Shown: piece after piece, positions 35,966 through 47,740 of the stretch
How the letters are laid out: each line of letters opens with the position of its first letter
How positions within the stretch are numbered: position 1 is the first letter of the stretch
Translations under genes and position numbers: made by a program
DNA from: Adineta steineri
Lineage: Eukaryota; Rotifera; Eurotatoria; Adinetida; Adinetidae
Direction of reading: 5' to 3'
NCBI GenBank assembly: GCA_905250115.1
Contig: CAJNOI010000248.1
Coordinates: 44,641 to 108,640 of the forward strand
DNA length: 64,000 bases
Notes under the pieces: model-generated
What the model saw: only the letters and a program-made list of their open reading frames with translations
The model's database searches: none
Told to the model about the DNA's origin: nothing

Positions 35966-36935
35966 TTATTTCCCTTCCCATCCAGTTTTTCTTAACCATT
36001 GTTCAAATGTATTTAATTTTGTTAATTTTTGTCCATTTGTCCAATCTTTATCTTTTCCATAATAACCATATTCTTCGATCCATTTATGCATACCAAAAAT
36101 ATTATCTTGCGCTGTTTTCGGTAACTGTTTTGTTATTGTTCGAAATTCTTCTTCGGTTAATGTTTTTGAGATAGCTGGAATTCCAGTTACTTTAGTAAAG
36201 ATTTTGGATAGATTTTCTAAACTTATTTCATCACCACATACACAAATATCTTGACCAACAAATTTATCCGGATCTGCTAATATTTCACGAACAATCGGAC
36301 CAATATCATCGATATCTACTAAATGTAATTGCACCTTCTCATCGATGGGAGCTGCGAATATTACTGTTCCATCATCTATTTTAGGTAATTTTCCAGCATT
36401 TCTCCAATTTTGCATATACATAGCAAGTTCGACATAAATAGTTTTTAAACTTCGACATTTTTCTTTGATATAATTAGTTATTTCGGCTTTGTGTGTAAAA
36501 ATTGGTATATCGCTATGGAAAATAGATTGGTACAGATACTATAATGATATCGACTTACAATATCAGCCATGATATAACCTTGTTGTTTTTCGAGTTCGAG
36601 TTGATTTGGATTTGTCCAAGGATCTGTCACAGCAAATATAGCCCATGAATCTTTAAATGCACGTTCAACATCATCACTCTTTGTTATATCACATGTAACC
36701 ATGTCAATATTATCACTCAAACGTTTCAATATTTGAGCTTTTTCACTCGATGAATCACGTGTTAAACCACGAATCTTGTAGCAAGAACACAAAAAGACAA
36801 TATAGTATTCACAGAAAGTAATTATGACAAGATATTTCTTACTTTATATTTGCCTGTTTCAACTAATGCTCGTACAACAGCACTTCCTTGAGCACCAGTA
36901 GCTCCAACCACTGTTATCAATCGTGCATCGACCAT
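35966..36935 (-). CDS. NmrA-like (HSCARG-type) NAD(P)-binding protein, probably internally deleted
   Basis: Exon 1 (36935-36843) and exon 2 (36774-36559) encode a Rossmann N-terminus: VVGATGAQGSAVVRAL, RGLTRDSSS, a DxT-type CDITKSDD, and FAVTDPW. The C-terminal part (to 35966) has HKAEITNYIKE, YMQNWRN, VDIDDIG and GMHKWIEEYGYYGKDKDW, as in NmrA/HSCARG redox-sensor proteins. Between them the expected segment of about 25 residues with the FSSL-like strand is missing. The frame can be kept only by a 20-base 'intron' (gtaagtcgatatcattatag, 36558-36539), too short to be a normal one. I infer a deletion across an exon-intron border, so the product may be non-functional. Confidence 0.7.
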
Positions 36936-37310
36936 TTTTCGAAATGACAATCAAATACATACTTTTTTTTTATTTTTCTTCTTACGCTTACCTTTTCTCT
37001 CTATCGAATACACGTGGAATGTGAACGAAGAGTACGACAGGAATAAAATAATATAGTCTTGACGAACAACGTCTGTAAATATGACGATTATACTGTAGAT
37101 ACAGTATTGACGCAGAGAGTAATTTATTTGTTTAAGTACATGAACTTTAGAAAAAAAGAAGGATAATCAGTGAAATCTTGAGGATGGGTATGAGTACCAC
37201 CCACACCCACACCCACCCTCAAGATGGTACAGAAGTCGAGATTTTTATTTGTAAGTTTAATAATAAAGAAAGTTAAATATAGAATATGTTATTATGTAAA
37301 GAAAAGAGCT
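36936..37310. other. Intergenic with telomere-like hairpin
   Basis: 375 bases between two minus-strand genes. Apart from the hairpin at 37177-37223 nothing is recognised. Confidence 0.45.
37177..37223. repeat. Telomere-like hairpin (best telomere match)
   Basis: Starts CTTGAGGATGGGTATGAG and ends with CCCACACCCACACCCACC followed by CTCAAG. The C-arm is a run of almost three perfect CCCACA units. The terminal CTTGAG/CTCAAG bases are inverted repeats. Confidence 0.65.
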
Positions 37311-39818
37311 TTAATTCCAACAACAAACATCTGTTAGTTTTAATCGTTCATTTTCATTGGCAAGTTTCATTAGTTTTTCTCGTTTTTCTTCGCCAAAATT
37401 ATTCCAACGAAGATAAATTGTTACAATTGTCTAAATATATGAAGAAAATAAGAATAAAAATCAAAAATAATCTTTACTGAATAATCTGAAAGAACAACAG
37501 CAAGATAACCAGCTCCTATTTCTGTAATTTCATTATATTGAAGATTAAGTATTGTCAATGTCTATATGAAAGAAATATAAATTTTCATTATAATATTCAT
37601 TAATTAATATACTCTATTCGTTTGAAGAGCATTAGCAAGATATTCTGCACCTTGATCACGTATTTGATTCATTCCCAAATCGAGTATAGTTAATGTCTTT
37701 ACAAAACAAAAATTAAACTATAATGAAATGGAAAAAAGTCTTACTGTATTTTTTGTAAGACTATCAGCAAGATGTTCTATTCCATTATCAGTAATTTTAT
37801 TATTATTAAAATCGATAGTTGTAAGTGTCTAGATGAAAAGTAAAGGTAGATGAAGTAACAAAAAAAAAGGATTGTTTTACTTTGTTAGTTATTAGAACAA
37901 CAGAAAGTTTATGTGCTGATTGATCTCCAATGCTATTTGTGTGAAGATTCAATGAGTCAAGTGTCTAAGTACAAAGAAAAGATCAAAATATAAAGTAAAT
38001 GGAAATATAAAAAGATAAAACTTTATTATTAATTAGACCACTAGCAAGGTATTGTCCTCCTTGATCATTAATTTCATTATTACTAAGATCGAGTGAAGTA
38101 AGTGTCTATGGAAACAAGAAATCATTAAAGTCATAAAAGTAAATCATATACTTTGTTGCTTGAAAGTGCACGACCAAAATGCTCTGCACCTATATCAGTT
38201 ATTCCATTTCTTGCAAGATCGAATATTCTTAATGACTGTAGAAAAATTTAATTTATAACTAAAAAGATAATTCGTATATATTTTACTGAATTCTTTTCTA
38301 ATGCATTAGCGAGATATTGTGCTCCTTGATATTCCATTCCATTTTCACTTAAATTCAGTATTTCGAGTGTCTATATGTAGAAATTGTAAAAGAAATTATA
38401 TTTTCCCCTGTTTAAATAACATACAGTATTGATTATAAGTGCATCAGCAAGATATTTAGCACCTTCATCTTCAATTTGATTCTTGTTCAGATCGAGATTA
38501 ATGAGTGTCTACGATAAAATATTAGATTTTGTTAGTATTGATATATCTTGTTTCTTGGTTACTTTATTATCTTTCAAACCATTAGCTAAATATAATATTC
38601 CTTGAGAATCAATGTTATTACTTCCCAGATTGAGTAAAGTGAGTGTCTATAGAAAACAAAACAGGAAATCACGGTGATAATAATAATAAGAACAATTCTT
38701 ACTTTATTATATAAAAGCATATTACCAAGTTGTTTAGCACCTATTTCTCCAAATTGAATTCCTGTAAGATCAAGCATAGTGAGTGCCTATTTAGAACGTT
38801 TGAATTAATCAAGCAAATCATTAAATAAACAATTACGTGATTGATTTTAAGAGCATCAGCAAGTTGTTCTATACCATCATCTTGAATATTATTATAACTA
38901 AGATCTAGTGTTGTCAATGTCTATATGAAGTGAAGTAAGAATCTATATGAAAATAACAAAATACAAACGAATAATAAATTACATCATACATTATTTTTTA
39001 TGAGCGCATCACTAAGACATTGTACTCCTTGATCTTGAATTTGATTATGACTTAAATCTAAAGTAGCAAGTGTCTACACAAGACAAATTGAAAATACATA
39101 GATAGAGAAAGTATGTAATACCGTATTTTTTGAAAGAGCATCGGCAATATATTTTACTGCAAGATCATCAATTTCATTTTGACCAAGTTTAAGTGTAGTT
39201 AATACCTTTGTAAAGGAAAAAAATAGTATCGAACACTTCTTATTGAAAAAATACTTTGTTATTATCAAGCAAAATAGCAAGATCTTGTGCTTCTTGATCT
39301 TTAATAGAATTACAATTAATATCGAGTGTGGTAAGTGTCTAGAAGGAAATTAACCGTGTAGATAACAACTGAATAAGTTATAATTTACTTTATTGTTTTT
39401 AAGAGCATTGATTAATTTAACAATTAAACCATCTTGATTTGTGTTACTACCGATATTGATTGTAGTTAACGTCTATTTGTTTTTGAAAAATTTTATCAAA
39501 ATGATTAATCACTGTACCTATACTTACGGTAGTATTTGGCAATGTTTTGACGAGACATTGTATGTGATGATCTTGTAACTGATAATTGCTTAGATCAAGT
39601 GTAGTGAATAACTATTTAAAAAATTTTAACAGATATAAAAAGTGACGAATACGATGAAAATTTACTTGATATCGATTAGATGTATCGGTAATTAGATTGA
39701 ATCGATGACAAACATCACGAACAGAACATAAAATAGTAAATTCATCCAAATTATCCAAGATTCGATACACAATTTCGACTGGTAATGTTAAAAGAGGTGA
39801 ATGAACTTTTTCTGTCAT
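37311..39818 (-). CDS. F-box / 16-LRR protein with one LRR per exon
   Basis: The start at 39818 gives an F-box (LLTLPVEIVYRILDNLDEF). After it come about sixteen exons, most exactly 84 nt (for example 38105-38022 and 37964-37881). Each encodes one 28-residue RNI/NLRC3-type repeat of the form TLTTLDLSxNxIxDxGAxxLAxALxxNK, separated by introns of about 50-65 nt in phase 0. The last exon ends at 37311 (KLTDVCCWN). LRR residues vary at the solvent-exposed x positions while the framework is conserved. An SCF-type substrate receptor is the simplest reading, but the ligand is unknown. Exon borders were verified by eye for several repeats. Exons near 39200-39600 are a little less regular. Confidence 0.8.
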
Positions 39819-40020
39819 ATTAATTTTTATTTTATTATGTTGATTTAGAATGAAACATTTTCTTTTTCTTTCACGTGAGTATTTTTTTCTCACTTCAAAA
39901 CAATAATATTTTTCAGAAGGAAAGAAAAATTTATGAAAAGAACGTAAAGCAGTTTTGGTATGAATATTTCTTTTCTATTCGATGAGTGACCTTTTTTCTC
40001 ACAATCACGATCAGAGGTAT

Positions 40021-40086
40021 CTTGAGGGTGTGAGTGTGGGAAAGATGATTGCATTATAAATACCCAGACACACGTCCACACTCAAG
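40021..40086. repeat. Telomere-like hairpin
   Basis: Starts CTTGAGGGTGTGAGTGTGGG and ends CCAGACACACGTCCACACTCAAG, with a 25-base spacer. It lies upstream of the F-box/LRR gene start. Confidence 0.65.
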
Positions 40087-40370
40087 ATATGTTAGGTTGA
40101 TTAGTATTGTGTTTTGTGCTGCACTTTAGAACATGTACTGCTAATAAACTAGACTGCAATAGTATTCTGTCTTCTATCTTATTTGCGACTTTGTATGAAA
40201 TGTACTTAAGTCAAAATAGAACCAGTATATGGTACGGATAATACAATAAAAAGAATATAAAATATAGGCTTCAGTGAAGAGTTGAAGTTATATAACTAAT
40301 GAAAAAGACAAATCATAATACAGAGAAATATTCAAAACGCCAGTTCTAAGATAGACAATCAAGAATAGAG

Positions 40371-40779
40371 TTAAACATGAAGACATAATGTTGATCGCAA
40401 TCCATAGAAGTTTTGCATGTTCTGCACCAGGTGTTTAACGTCTGCTTCAACCGATAATCCATATGATTGAGCAATGAACTTGTAGACACTTGTAACAAAT
40501 ATGGGATGTGTTTCCCAAACGTGAGGAAACTATTGAAAAAATTTACGAGATTACTCGAATTTATAGAAAAGTAATTTTAATTAACAATACTTTTAAAGTT
40601 TAAAACAGGATGGTACTGTTAATATTGACGTACTGAATAATTGTTTGTATCTTTTTATTAATAAATACCAATGGTGAGCATGAGAAGTATATGCACAAAA
40701 ATTTAGATTTCAGCATGTTCTATTCTTCCAGATCGTAATTGAAGTTGCGCCAGCATACTGGATAATCTTGTGGAATTTC
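40371..40779 (-). pseudogene. Possible gene remnant, two exon-like blocks
   Basis: One block (40529-40371) follows an acceptor-like site (ttcaatag) and reads ...HPIFVTSVYKFIAQSYGLSV... to a stop, with balanced composition. A second block (from 40779, acceptor tatttag) reads NSTRLSSMLAQLQLRSGRIE. No start or continuous frame could be assembled and I do not recognise the family. It may be a decayed gene or chance. Confidence 0.3.
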
Positions 40780-41071
40780 CTAAATAAAAATACATGAAAT
40801 TAAGATCTGATTTGCGAAGTAAATAAGAATTTTCATTGCAAATGATTGGTTATAAATGTTTACATATATTTGACCTTATAGATTGACTGACATGAACAAA
40901 GTTCATGCTAAATTTATACAGCCTCTTCATCTATAGACTATTTACGTATACAGAAGGACTAGACAACAGACAGCCGTCAGCAGCGACATTCAGACAAAAA
41001 CAATAGAATCATAACTATAAATAGAAAGTAAGAGATAGACAACAGCGATACATTTCATTATATTGTCAAAT

Positions 41072-42148
41072 ATGTTTGACTTTTTATATGAACTTTACTG
41101 GCGATATTACTGCTCATTATCATTATTATCAGGTCTAGAATTATTACCTGACGAACTGCTAGTGAAAATTTTGTCCTATGTATCTCTCTCAGACCTCTTT
41201 TACAGTTGGTTAAATCTCAATTGGCGCTTCAATGCTATTGTACACAGTATACGTATTAAAGAATTTTATACTGTGCCGAAACAATGGCATTCATGTAAAA
41301 ATCCTAATAGTATCGTCGAATCTCTTCGTTATTTTGCCTCTCAAGTTGTTTTTCTTCACGTTGACGAAAGCATTCCATTAGATGTGATAAAAGAGATTAA
41401 TACTATCGAGTTTTCTCATCTTCGCATACTGAAACTTTGTGAAACAAATGCAAGTCAACTCGATGTCATTCAAGCACGTAATTTCCCTTATCTTGAACAT
41501 CTTTCTCTTGTTCAAACAACTATCAGTTTCGAAATTCTGTGCCAATTCAAATCACTTCGGTCATGTGAACTTAACTCACTGGAGATCGATGCTAAACATT
41601 CACATCTATCGGCATCAATTCAATCATTAGCGCTTTGCTGGTGCCATCCATGGGACATGGCTATTTTTCTTCGTCATTTTCCGCAGATGATTTTTTTCAA
41701 AGGGTTTATTTTTCTGAGCAAGAGTTCTGTCCATCATCCAATTGTGAATTGTGTTTATCCTAATCTGATATCGCTTGATATCCATTTCTTCGATTTGGAT
41801 TCTTCTATGAATGAAGTAGATAATAGTAAATATGGTTATATCTCAGAACTACTAGCCTCTATCTCAACTAGCGAACGTATCCGATATTGTGTGACTCTGG
41901 TTGATATGGTAAACTTCAATTATGAATAATTTCAACGTGCTATACTCAAACTTAATTTCGTTCGTTTCTCCTTTCGACTGATATGGCTTCATAGGTCTTG
42001 CCCAGTACCAAACATCGACTGTATTCGACAAATACCATTGTTTAATAAACTCAAACTAGAACACATTGGTTCTAAGGGCACGGTATTTCGTTCAATATGG
42101 ACTGACACATCGATTTTGAGTTATTATAATCAAAACATATTAATATAG
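41072..42148 (+). pseudogene. F-box gene with in-frame stop
   Basis: From ATG 41072 the frame encodes an F-box (LELLPDELLVKILSYVSLSDLF, with NLNWRFNAIVHS) and LRR-like strands, then hits TAA at 41927-41929 after NFNYE. The same frame continues open for 72 more codons to TAG at 42146-42148. The continuation (FQRAILKLNFVRFSFRL, CPVPNIDCIRQIPLFNKL) keeps the style of the family's C-terminal part. A single-base change such as GAA to TAA would explain this. Either the gene is freshly inactivated, or it makes a 285-residue truncated protein, or the stop is read through. Confidence 0.72.
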
Positions 42149-42489
42149 TTATTTGTTAAAGATTTTTCTGTTCATTAATATTGTATGTTATATAGTTATT
42201 ATGAAAAAACGATAAATATCATCAAGAATAAAGACAAAAATCGTTTTTGATTCTTTAGTTTTGATGGTAAAGAGTTTATTTATATTTATTGTATAACATA
42301 CGCATTGTGCATATCTTTTTCTTATAAAGTAAATATACAAGAACATCTCAACTCTACACATCACTACCAACAATAAAACACGATTGGTATCCTACTAAGT
42401 AATGTGTTCTTTGCATGTTATGTTGCATATGAATCATGCGACTTTATTTTCCGTGAGTGATATTGATAGAAACAGTAAGAAAAAAAGTT

Positions 42490-42572
42490 GTGTGGCTGTG
42501 GGTGTGAGTATAAACCTGAATATGATTTGTGGTACCCGCTCGTCCACATACTATACCAACACCCACCCACCA
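42490..42572. repeat. Telomere-like hairpin
   Basis: Arms GTGTGGCTGTGGGTGTGAG and CCAACACCCACCCACC, with a longer spacer than other copies. It is immediately followed by another hairpin. Confidence 0.6.
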
Positions 42573-42573
42573 T

Positions 42574-42642
42574 CTTGAGGATGGGTGTGAGTGTCGATGA
42601 GCGTGAGGGTGATGGTGTTTCTTCTTCTCTCACACCCACACT
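42574..42642. repeat. Telomere-like hairpin (adjacent pair)
   Basis: CTTGAGGATGGGTGTGAGTG on the left and CTCACACCCACACTC on the right. It directly abuts the previous hairpin, making a tandem pair. Confidence 0.6.
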
Positions 42643-42963
42643 CATTTCACATCCATCTATCCATTTAGTTTTATGAATCAGAATAAGAATTATCGAATTA
42701 ATACATCCTGTTGATTGTTTTAAATGAAAGTTGTTTTAACAGTATTTATATATTCTCTAAAGTCTATTTTTGAGCGCTATTATAAGTTTTCGAATAATAT
42801 ATTACCTTATTTCTCTATTTAGTAAAATCTAGAGAATCGTTCTGGAATGAAATAGCTTTATTTATGAATTCAAATAATGAAACATATCCTGATGACGATC
42901 GGTCTTAGTGAATCAATGATGCAGTCAGTTCAGTAAGATGCAGAGAAACCCGACAAAGTCGCA

Positions 42964-44350
42964 ATGAATATATGGAGGAAACTATGTCCATCTTGTTCTG
43001 ATCGTGTTTTTGTTGGATCAATTAAGAACGTACCACGATCAACTCTAAATAACTTTTATGGTAAATGTCTTATTTATGAATATATGTATGAGTAAAAATA
43101 AAAGTTTTTCTCCTTAATATTTATAGTATCTAATGAGCTGATCATAATAATTTCTTATGAATCTACTATCAAATAGTATAGTTATGAAAACTAATATATG
43201 CGTTTATTTTTTATTTTAGGATTTGTACATAAATCTCTACCAAACCGTAGCTTCAATTAAGAAATTCCTAAATTTCTGTGCAATGTATTTCATAATGAAT
43301 TTTACAACGGAAGATTATATAATGCTACTTTTTATTTGGAAAAGACATTCTCTTAATAAAGCAACAGCAAAAGATATTTGTCGGATATTAAACAGATTTG
43401 GTATACCAAACATGCCTAAAGGTTTTCGTGAAGTGATGCCTTATTTAAAAACAAAAATCCTACTTTACTTGACGGCGATTATAGATTTATTTGTCCATCA
43501 TGTGGTAATAAATGCTTGAATGCTTTTAAATGTAATTCAAGTAGTTGTGAATCCGCTACTTCTCACTAACACATAAATGATAAAGAAAAACAAATACATC
43601 CTGAGAGAAATTTAATTACTCTCACATTACACAATGACGGTGCACCAGTTAAAAGAATACGTCGTTCTCTTCGGATTACATGTGCTTGTATTAATGAATT
43701 ACCTCGTACGAAACGTTTTGAAATTAACAATATGTTGATTTGTTCTATATCAATCGAAGATGAAAAATCGAAGAAAGAAGAATATGCAATTATTTAGAAG
43801 GATATAGTGAATGAATTAAAACTGCTTGAAATGATCGGTTTTGACATTTTACTACCAACTACTGGCAAAAGTTATAAAAAAATCTATGCATATTTTCATG
43901 CATTCCCTATAGCAGCAATTGTGACAAGCCAGTACAATGTCTCATGATGAATATAAAAGATTTTACCAGCTTTCTTAGTTGTTGATGGGACTGCATCTCG
44001 AGTGAGATTCATTTTGTTTTTCAGTTTGTATATTTTCTATCTTTTTTAGCCTCGTATGTATAGGTATCAATGCAACTAATTCATTTGGTATATACGATGC
44101 TTTACTTTAAATAAAACAATTTCACTTATGATCGTTTCATGCATATTTTAGATAAAGTAAGGAATCTGTATCTACTCTTTTATTTATCTTTTTCACACGA
44201 TTTATTTAGGACTATACGGCGAAAGATCCATCGAAAGATAAAACATGTGGACATGCAGGTCTTTGTGTTCTACGTGAACTAACCTACTTTGACATTGGAG
44301 AGAGTTTCTGGTTTGATTCACTTCATGGTTTATATTCCGGAGTATTCGTA
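42964..44350 (+). pseudogene. Degraded DNA-transposase-like gene
   Basis: Pieces of one protein lie in order but in different frames. They are a zinc-finger start (RKLCPSCSDRVFVGS) with a donor near 43059; the segment after 43218 (YIMLLFIWKRHSLNKATAKD); a second zinc site (FICPSCGNKC) in a shifted frame near 43480; then a long stretch LHNDGAPVKRIRRSLRIT...CINELPRTKRF with an in-frame TAG at about 43796; and DPSKDKTCGHAGLCVLRELT...WFDSLHGLYSGVF at about 44220-44350. The zinc-ribbon plus 'NDGxPV' and 'D-x-LHG' segments resemble the transposase-derived proteins of En/Spm (CACTA)-like elements. Several frame breaks show it is dead. I saw no terminal repeats, so element borders are unknown. Confidence 0.55.
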
Positions 44351-44470
44351 AGTTGTTTATTCTATTTAATTTAGTTTATAATGAATAAAGAAGTTCCATA
44401 AGATAATTGAGATAAGCTATATTGAATAGAAAGTTATTTAATTTTAACTAGAAAGATTAAAAATGCAATA

Positions 44471-44516
44471 TGTGTGTATGGGTGCTTATCATCTCATAAT
44501 TCGCCGACACACCCTT
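44471..44516. repeat. Telomere-like hairpin (degenerate)
   Basis: Left arm TGTGTGTATGGGTG, right arm GACACACCCTTTT, in the region of the degraded transposase-like gene. Confidence 0.5.
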
Positions 44517-44820
44517 TTTTACGTTAGATTAATTTTATTATTCATATGTATTTTTAATGTCTAGACTATCTGATACCTATTACAAAAATATAAGAAAAAT
44601 TCGCTATGTGAAAATTTGAGGAAGAAAGGAATGACTGAATGAAATAATAAAAAGAAGGAGAACAAGATAAAACGAATACGTGCATATATACTGATGGTTA
44701 AAGACTAAATGGTGTACATTATTCGTGAGTATTGGTTAAACCCACACTCTTTAATCAGTTTAGCTTTTTTTTCAGATAAAACTAAACTTTTCACGATTTA
44801 CAATTATGTGAATCTTTTAG

Positions 44821-45003
44821 AAAGAAGAGTTTGCGAAAGCAGCAAGAATAGTAGAAGCAGAATTGGCTCAAAGTCAAATGGCTGTTCGTGCAGCAACGAC
44901 GGATGGTGAACGTCAGCAACGTGGTGGTGTGGTTAATATGAAAATGGGCGACGTGCTCGATACGCACAAAGAGTGGCGAGGTGAACGCGAAAAAGATGGC
45001 TAA
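44821..45003 (+). pseudogene. Orphan C-terminal exon of an unrecognised gene
   Basis: After a good acceptor (gaatcttttag) the frame reads KEEFAKAARIVEAELAQSQM..., then GERQQRGGVVNMKMGDVLDT and ends EWRGEREKDG-stop. The composition is that of a conserved housekeeping protein tail, richer in GC than its surroundings. No upstream exon could be linked: 44520-44810 has only noise. It may be a fragment moved by duplication, or the 3' end of a gene whose other exons I failed to see. The family is not recognised. Confidence 0.4.
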
Positions 45004-45047
45004 TAAACGAAGTAAGCATAAGATTTGTTATTTTTTATACATCCTGA

Positions 45048-45100
45048 TGGTGGGTGCGGGTGTGATTGTGAGTTTCGGTCTATCAATCGCATCCACCCTC
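45048..45100. repeat. Telomere-like hairpin
   Basis: Arms GGTGGGTGCGGGTGTG and ATCCACCCTC with about 25 bases between. It lies between the orphan exon and inverted repeat arm B. Confidence 0.55.
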
Positions 45101-45307
45101 AAAAAGCTATTTTTTCTTGTAAAATATAAACTTGTTTTTTGTTGTAGCACCAAAACGTGAAACAACACCAATTTTTGTTTAGTTCTTTTTTTTATTCATA
45201 TTACTTTTTTTTGGTTTGTCTTAATTTTTTTTGCCGGTGGTCTTCTCCTATAATAAAACAAAATAACAAATTGTCCTTGAATTTTTCTTTTAATTATTTT
45301 TTTTTCT

Positions 45308-46010
45308 TCGTTATTCTTTAAATAAAATCAACTTACTTCGTATATAATATCTGCTTCTAAAATAGACACAATAAGTATTTGGAACCTAGAAAAAGTAGTG
45401 ACCATATGTGATGGAATGAATACGAAGTGTGATAAGAGAAAAAATATTTACATGTGGACGTGCTGTTCCTGATTTAACAGAAATTATTTAAAAAATTCGT
45501 TATTATCATTAAAATATGCATATATTCTAGATAGTAAGATTAGAGTTTAGAAATGCAAAAATTCACATATATCTATTTATCTGTAATATAGTTATTATAT
45601 GATATCTATAGTCTAAACGGTTGTGTTATTATTTCGATAAATAAAGTCAAATGCAAATGTTTGACAAAGTATTTAATTAGTAGAATTATCATTAATCAAG
45701 TAGTATCCCTTCAAAATAAAATTTTAGGATTAACTATTTTATATTGTACAACTGAATATGGGAATAAATCTAACATCAATTTAAATATATAATTATATTT
45801 CATGAATAATGTAATTTTTCTTCATATAGAATTCAGTCATATATTTTGTCAGTTTAGGTTTAAATGAATCACTACACCATTATCAAAGTTTGATCAGTAT
45901 TATAATAAAACATTTATCGAAATTATTTATTACTACATGTTGAATATTGAGACAACTACTCTTGACAGTTAAATATAGAATTTTCGATTAATTCAATACA
46001 TAGATATGTA
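45308..46010 (-). repeat. Inverted repeat arm B (partner at 115-893)
   Basis: On the minus strand it is collinear with 115-893. Shared blocks include AGCAGATATTATATACGAA, AAGTTGATTTTATTTAAAG, CAGCACGTCCACATGT versus CAGCACGTCCACATAT, and AAATTGATGTTAGATTT. It carries about 50 bases (45388-45440 region) absent from arm A. It has no coding capacity. Confidence 0.7.
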
Positions 46011-47740
46011 GACAGTTGAGAAAATTGAATAAGAACCAAGCACATTTTTTACTAATTCATTAATTTTTGTAAATATTGGATTACATTATTTCATTTAATA
46101 ATTAAAGTGTAAAACTCTTATTTAATACAGTACATATCTAATATATCTTACTATAGTCTCTTTAAATTTAAATAATGACAATAACTGCAACTAAAGCTTT
46201 ATTTTAGTACAAGAAAAACAATGTATATTAGTTTAAATAATAATTTCAAAAGAAAATATAAAAAAAATTATTTGCACTAATTAAAGCTTTTTTTCATATC
46301 GAAATAATTTCAAGTGTACTATGACATAACTGTGAAAAGCAATTCATATAATAATGGTAATATAAACATAAAAATTTATATTTGAGTACTCTTTTCTTCA
46401 CATCAGGTCGTACAAATATTTTTTGTTTATATTATCTCTATTGTTAATAATGTTATATATAGATATTTTTTTTAATTTGATAAAGTAATTTGTATAGAAG
46501 ATTTATTGAATTGTACTATCATTAATAGATTTACAAGAAACAAAGCGTATTCATTGTTTTATAAAGGTTTTATAAATAAACTAAAATGATCGATATTGAT
46601 AATAACTATAAACGTAGTTTTATACTGAACTAAGTCTTTAATTCATTTTTTAAAAAATAATTTCAAGAATTGTCAGAAAAAAGTTCGAAATGAGGGTGTG
46701 GGTGTATCCGATTTATATCACCCATGCCCATCCTTCACGAAAGTATCTAAGATTAAAAAGTGGTTTTTTTTCTCTAATTTTTTGAAAACTCATAGACAGT
46801 TCGATACAACAACATGCATTACAGCGTTCTGATTTTTTCCATGGAGGACGTCCTATCTAAATAATTTCTTCACTGGAGTCTTGACTCTCAATCGAAGTCT
46901 TAAATGGATACTTTTATTGCAGAAGAAAACGAAAATTTATTATTATATTATTAAAAAAGAAAGAAAATCATATATGTTTGTCTTTGTCAATCATCAACTT
47001 GATTGGTTAGCAAGACTGATCGTTCATCTTTTATTTTGATATATGACAATGGCAAAGATAATGCCACGGAAGAAGACCATGGTACTTAGGTAGATGATTC
47101 TTTTCATCTATTTTGTTCTACATAAACGAATAGATTCTCTCTGATTGTTTTTTTAATGGATAACACGACAGTTGTACTTGTCTTAGAATTCCAGTCACAT
47201 GTTGCACATATCTGTTCACTTATCGTGTAAAAAACGAAATCACCATTTCAAATCTATTACAGGTACGACTATCACATCATCAAAAGAATAGAAACTATTT
47301 GGAGCAAAGAATTGTTCATTAATTTGCTCAGTTTCAAACAAGTTCTTCATTCTGACATTTACACTGACGATAACATGAAAAACGACTATTCTTTACGATG
47401 AATTCATACGGAAATGTTTCTCAGTTTCAAGTATCAATGAGCATTGAATATAGTCGAAGATGGTTTCGAAGACAATGAATCATTCTATTCCATTCTTTTG
47501 TTTTTGTGTCCAATATCCAATCCGCACACTTCTGGCAAGTAGTACAAGCATGACCCGCAACATTTTATTCAGATAGCTTGTTTTATTCGATAGTATATAA
47601 TCTTTCACAGTCAGACCATAAAAATCTGTTCATATCTGAATGATCAAAACATCGAAGTTTGTTTGGTGTAGGTACCGATACATTATTCGATTGTTTCGAT
47701 TCTAAATAAAAATGTCTCCAATGTATTTCTTAACAGATAA
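46011..47740. other. Intergenic with possible coding debris
   Basis: AT-rich to about 46690. Between 47100 and 47560 the minus strand has short open blocks with Cys-pairs (GHACTTCQKCADWI; ISEQICATCDWNS). These look like fragments of a zinc-binding protein, but no gene model holds. A telomere-like hairpin lies at 46691-46736. Confidence 0.4.
46691..46736. repeat. Telomere-like hairpin
   Basis: TGAGGGTGTGGGTGTA on the left, CACCCATGCCCATCC on the right, with a spacer of about 15 bases. Confidence 0.6.

Larger units (their letters stand above)
39819..41071. other. Intergenic
   Basis: 1.25 kb between divergent genes. It contains one telomere-like hairpin (40021-40086) and the weak gene remnant at 40371-40779, otherwise nothing supported. 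Confidence 0.45.
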
